From the NCBI GenBank assembly GCA_017994115.1, contig JAGOLK010000003.1:1-64000 (forward strand): a stretch of 64,000 nucleotides of DNA, read 5' to 3'. Positions 61,560 through 64,000 of this stretch are shown here, piece by piece. Position 1 is the stretch's first letter; the number at the start of each line of letters is the position of its first letter. The DNA is from Clostridia bacterium (GTDB taxonomy: Bacteria > Bacillota > Clostridia > Lutisporales > Lutisporaceae). The notes under the pieces were generated by a model. That model saw nothing but the letters and a program-made list of their open reading frames with translations. It ran no database searches and had not been told where the DNA came from. Position numbers and translations under genes: made by a program.

Positions 61560-61596
61560 TTTTTCACCCCTTAATATTATATGTAATTATTAATAT

Positions 61597-61625
61597 ATTA
61601 TATACCTATACGGGGTATATGTTAT
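61597..61625 (-). promoter_or_regulatory. Promoter with CsoR/CstR-like operator
   Basis: On the minus strand ATAACA (61625-61620) and TATAAT (61602-61597) are 17 bases apart. The spacer is filled by the inverted repeat ATATACC (61600-61606) / GGTATAT (61614-61620), read on the plus strand as ATACCTATACGGGGTAT. This resembles ATACCCC...GGGGTAT operators of the CsoR/CstR copper- and persulfide-sensing repressors. The regulator gene is not in the window. Confidence 0.5.
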
Positions 61626-61651
61626 CTTAGTATTATTATATTATTACTTCC

Positions 61652-62515
61652 TTATACTGTCAATATTATTTTTTCGAGATATCGCACCGCACTCAGTGCT
61701 GCCACATTTCCTTCTCCCACGGCTTTCGCAATCTGGTAAGGCTTTCCGGTACAATCCCCGCAGGCAAAGACGCCCTTAATGCTTGCGGCCATATCCCTAT
61801 CCACCTTAATAGAGCCCTCATGAAGCTCCAATCCCTCTATAAGCTGGTTTACAGGAATTACATCCCTTACGATGAATACCGCATCCACCTTAAGTTCCCT
61901 TTTATCGGTAGTCAGTTTATTGACTTTATTTCCGTCCCCTTGAATTCCCATAACCTTTTCCTTAAGCAGTTTAATACTGTCCTTAAGCTTTGGCTCCGTA
62001 TTATAGGCAGGTATATAGAATACCTCGGAACAGATTTCAGAAAGAAAATTGGCTTCCTCTTCCCCTTCTTCATTCTCTGAAATTATAGCTATTGACTTGT
62101 TCCTGTATAACGGGCCGTCGCAGGTTGCGCAATAACCTACCCCTTTTCCCAGGTATTCCTTCTCTCCCTCAAGGTACTTTGCTTTTTCACGTCCTGTGGC
62201 AATAATGACTGACCGCGCCTCGTAGAATTCATTTCCGGCATTTATCGAGAAGTAATCCCCCATGTCAAGTATGTTATATGCTTTTTCCTTCTTTATTTCC
62301 ACTCCCATTGAAATTGCATGGTCCCGGAAGCTCTTAACAAGCTCTGCTCCGTTTATGCCTTTGAGGCCGGGATAGTTGTCTATCTGAGGCGCTTTCATAA
62401 GGCCTGTGACATTTTCACTGCCTCCAAGAAATACAAGACTCTTGTTTCTTATTTTAAGGTTCAATGCGGCGGAAAGGCCGGCAGGCCCGCCTCCGATAAC
62501 AGCGACATCCATCAT
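61652..62515 (-). CDS. Thioredoxin-reductase-like FAD flavoprotein
   Basis: The 287-residue protein has the FAD motif VIGGGPAGLSAALNL, the redox-active CATC (GYCATCDGPLYRNKS) and the C-terminal GVFACGDC segment of thioredoxin reductases. The NADPH-binding site is altered: where the family has GGGxSA and HRR, this reads ISENEEGEEEA and lacks the arginines. This recalls ferredoxin-linked, pyridine-nucleotide-independent thioredoxin reductases described in Clostridium. The next gene downstream is the predicted DUF1858 selenoprotein, a possible substrate. ATG 62515 or 62512. Confidence 0.88.
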   Translation of the reverse strand: MMDVAVIGGGPAGLSAALNLKIRNKSLVFLGGSENVTGLMKAPQIDNYPGLKGINGAELVKSFRDHAISMGVEIKKEKAYNILDMGDYFSINAGNEFYEARSVIIATGREKAKYLEGEKEYLGKGVGYCATCDGPLYRNKSIAIISENEEGEEEANFLSEICSEVFYIPAYNTEPKLKDSIKLLKEKVMGIQGDGNKVNKLTTDKRELKVDAVFIVRDVIPVNQLIEGLELHEGSIKVDRDMAASIKGVFACGDCTGKPYQIAKAVGEGNVAALSAVRYLEKIILTV

Positions 62516-62532
62516 TTTTCATCATTCCTTCT

Positions 62533-63498
62533 TTAGAAATTTATTGGGCTTTTCCCATTTGTAATAAGTATAATTTCCATAATCATCATTCCGATGAATA
62601 TCAAAAGAGATATTAATAAAGGCCAGGACAGCCTTATGTTTCCCATATTACTTATGAAGCTTTCATCAGGCCTTGGGGGGGCCGTTTCCGGATGCCTGTC
62701 CTTTATCGCCTTCAGGCAGATTGCCAGAATTGTACCCGCAAAGGGCAGCACCAGCCCGAAAATAATTGAAGCACCTATTAGGGATTGTGTGGTTATACCC
62801 CCCTGGAGCTGTTCAATATCCATGTTCTCATAAAAGGGTAGGTTCATTATTACATAGCCCCAGGTAACCGAAACCGCATTGTTGATGAAATGTCCCAGCA
62901 TTCCCGCATAAATGGAATTCGTCTTGTATACCACAAAACCAAGTATTATACCCAGAAAAAACGGTGCCGCCATGTTCTGAATATTCAGGTGCAATATTGA
63001 AAAAAGCAGTGCCGTAAAAACTATATCCGGCCACATTCCCAACTTTTCATAGGACCTCAATATAAAGCCCCTGAACAATATCTCTTCGCAAATGCCTGCG
63101 GAACCTGCAATAACAAAAAGAAGCACTAAATACTCTCTTGGGCTTTTCGCAAAAGGTATATCCGGTGCAATAAGTTCCCCCATCAGGCTTATAAGAATTT
63201 CTGCAATCAGGTTAATGAAAACAGCCACAAAATATGCGGAAACGGCGGCAACAATTACAAGAATTGCGTCAGTGAGGCTCAAGCTGTTGAACCTCAGCTC
63301 TTTTTTCACCGAGGCACCGTTTATTTTCACAAATATGATTGCAGGCAGGGCAATCAAAAGAAATTCGGTTATAAGAATTCCATAATGAAAATCCCTCTGC
63401 TGTACAATATACCCCACTGTCACAAACAGAACCATTACTATCATATATAAAAGATTGCCCTTGAAAATAGACAACCTGCCTGAATCTTGCGGCTCCAA
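62533..63498 (-). CDS. CPBP family intramembrane metalloprotease
   Basis: The 321-residue protein has about eight membrane helices and the CPBP (CAAX protease and bacteriocin-processing) motifs: GICEEILFRGFIL (EExxxR), a second motif VFTALLFSILHLN (FxxxH) and MLGHFINNAV (HxxxN). Such proteases cut membrane peptides; the substrate is unknown. The start is TTG 63498 with AGGAGG seven bases upstream. It ends 17 bases before the thioredoxin-reductase-like gene, so they are probably cotranscribed. Confidence 0.9.
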   Translation of the reverse strand: MEPQDSGRLSIFKGNLLYMIVMVLFVTVGYIVQQRDFHYGILITEFLLIALPAIIFVKINGASVKKELRFNSLSLTDAILVIVAAVSAYFVAVFINLIAEILISLMGELIAPDIPFAKSPREYLVLLFVIAGSAGICEEILFRGFILRSYEKLGMWPDIVFTALLFSILHLNIQNMAAPFFLGIILGFVVYKTNSIYAGMLGHFINNAVSVTWGYVIMNLPFYENMDIEQLQGGITTQSLIGASIIFGLVLPFAGTILAICLKAIKDRHPETAPPRPDESFISNMGNIRLSWPLLISLLIFIGMMIMEIILITNGKSPINF

Positions 63499-63523
63499 TC
63501 TTAATCCTCCTGTAATCTCATGG

Positions 63524-64000
63524 CTATGGCTTATATATCATACTCTCATTCCTTGTCAGAGGTTCTTCCACCACCATGTGCTCTATGCTCATAGGGCCTC
63601 CGTCAACTGTAGGCATTATCCTTTTGATATTATCAAATTCCGTCAATGTGTTGACTATGGAGTTAATGGTCATGCTTTCTCCTGCTGCTCCTCCCCAGTG
63701 ATTTGTATGCATTTCCTCTGAAAAATCAACCTTCAGAAGATCTCCTTCCACCTCGGTATATTCAACCGCAACCCCTTCCGGTATTGTCCTGTACAGGTTT
63801 TCGGTATTGGGCCCCTTAATGAGTTCCTCGAGGACTATCCGGAAAAATTCGGCATCACTTGTGTCCTTATTTACAAAAACGGTTCTTTTCTCCGGAACCA
63901 CATACATAGCCTGAGAGTCGGCAAAATATAGAGTAATCTCTTTTTCAGTCATATCTCCGACGTTGAAATCGATGAACTCCATGAATCCGTAAGGCTCTCC
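63524..64000 (-). CDS. GerMN domain protein (partial, N-terminus outside window)
   Basis: The visible part is one GerMN domain: ITLYFADSQAMYVVPEKRTV, then VLEELIKGPNTENLYRTIPEG, LKVDFSEEMHTNHWGGAAGESMTINSIVNTLTEF and IMPTVDGGPMSIEHM. GerMN proteins are often lipoproteins linked to spore germination or cell-wall work. The frame stays open from the ATG at 63982 to the window edge (GEPYGF before it), and no signal peptide is seen, so the real start lies beyond 64000. Confidence 0.85.
   Translation of the reverse strand, partial: GEPYGFMEFIDFNVGDMTEKEITLYFADSQAMYVVPEKRTVFVNKDTSDAEFFRIVLEELIKGPNTENLYRTIPEGVAVEYTEVEGDLLKVDFSEEMHTNHWGGAAGESMTINSIVNTLTEFDNIKRIMPTVDGGPMSIEHMVVEEPLTRNESMIYKP

Overview
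This window looks like chromosome of an anaerobic, endospore-forming, low-GC Gram-positive bacterium of the class Clostridia. The evidence is the spoIIGA-sigE-sigG block, an oxygen-sensitive class III ribonucleotide reductase (nrdD/nrdG), a selenocysteine formate dehydrogenase, a SCIFF-peptide maturase, strong AGGAGG ribosome sites and TTGACA/TATAAT promoters. No rRNA, tRNA, CRISPR array, prophage or insertion sequence was seen.

Layout. (1) 1-7.7 kb: a free-standing, heavily paired RNA (114-366) with its own promoter, then a three-gene operon: a 1638-residue multidomain protein (HD, helical repeats, NadD-like nucleotidyltransferase, acetyltransferase-like and phosphoribosyltransferase-like parts), a lactate/malate-dehydrogenase-like protein and a flavodoxin-fold reductase. 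(2) 7.7-14 kb: a formate dehydrogenase operon whose catalytic gene is read through an in-frame TGA (selenocysteine), glutamate dehydrogenase, and biotin transporter bioY under a perfect BirA operator. (3) 14-21 kb: a Tad/Flp type IVb pilus operon. (4) 21-31 kb: a signalling block with two paralogous PAS histidine kinases, four response regulators (one HD-GYP), a TetR repressor and a c-di-GMP-I riboswitch with terminator just before the HD-GYP gene. (5) 31-34 kb: nrdR-nrdD-nrdG with tandem NrdR boxes. (6) 34-54.7 kb: sporulation sigma factors and the division/cell-wall (dcw) cluster, all on the minus strand, from mraZ down to ftsZ, spoIIGA, sigE and sigG, with a three-repeat MraZ operator at its head. 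(7) 54.8-64 kb: transporter, lgt, a ClpP-fold protease, deoC, pduL, SCIFF maturase, a 63-residue candidate selenoprotein not found by ordinary ORF calling, a thioredoxin-reductase-like flavoprotein, a CPBP membrane protease and a partial GerMN protein.

The main discoveries are the DUF1858-type selenoprotein at 61368-61559 (CxxU motif, SECIS-like hairpin, CsoR/CstR-like operator, next to a thioredoxin-reductase-like gene), the structured RNA at 114-366, and the multidomain operon behind it. Two independent UGA/SECIS pairs in one window support each other: the organism must encode the Sec machinery elsewhere.

All functions are read from sequence motifs and remembered family features; no database search was run.
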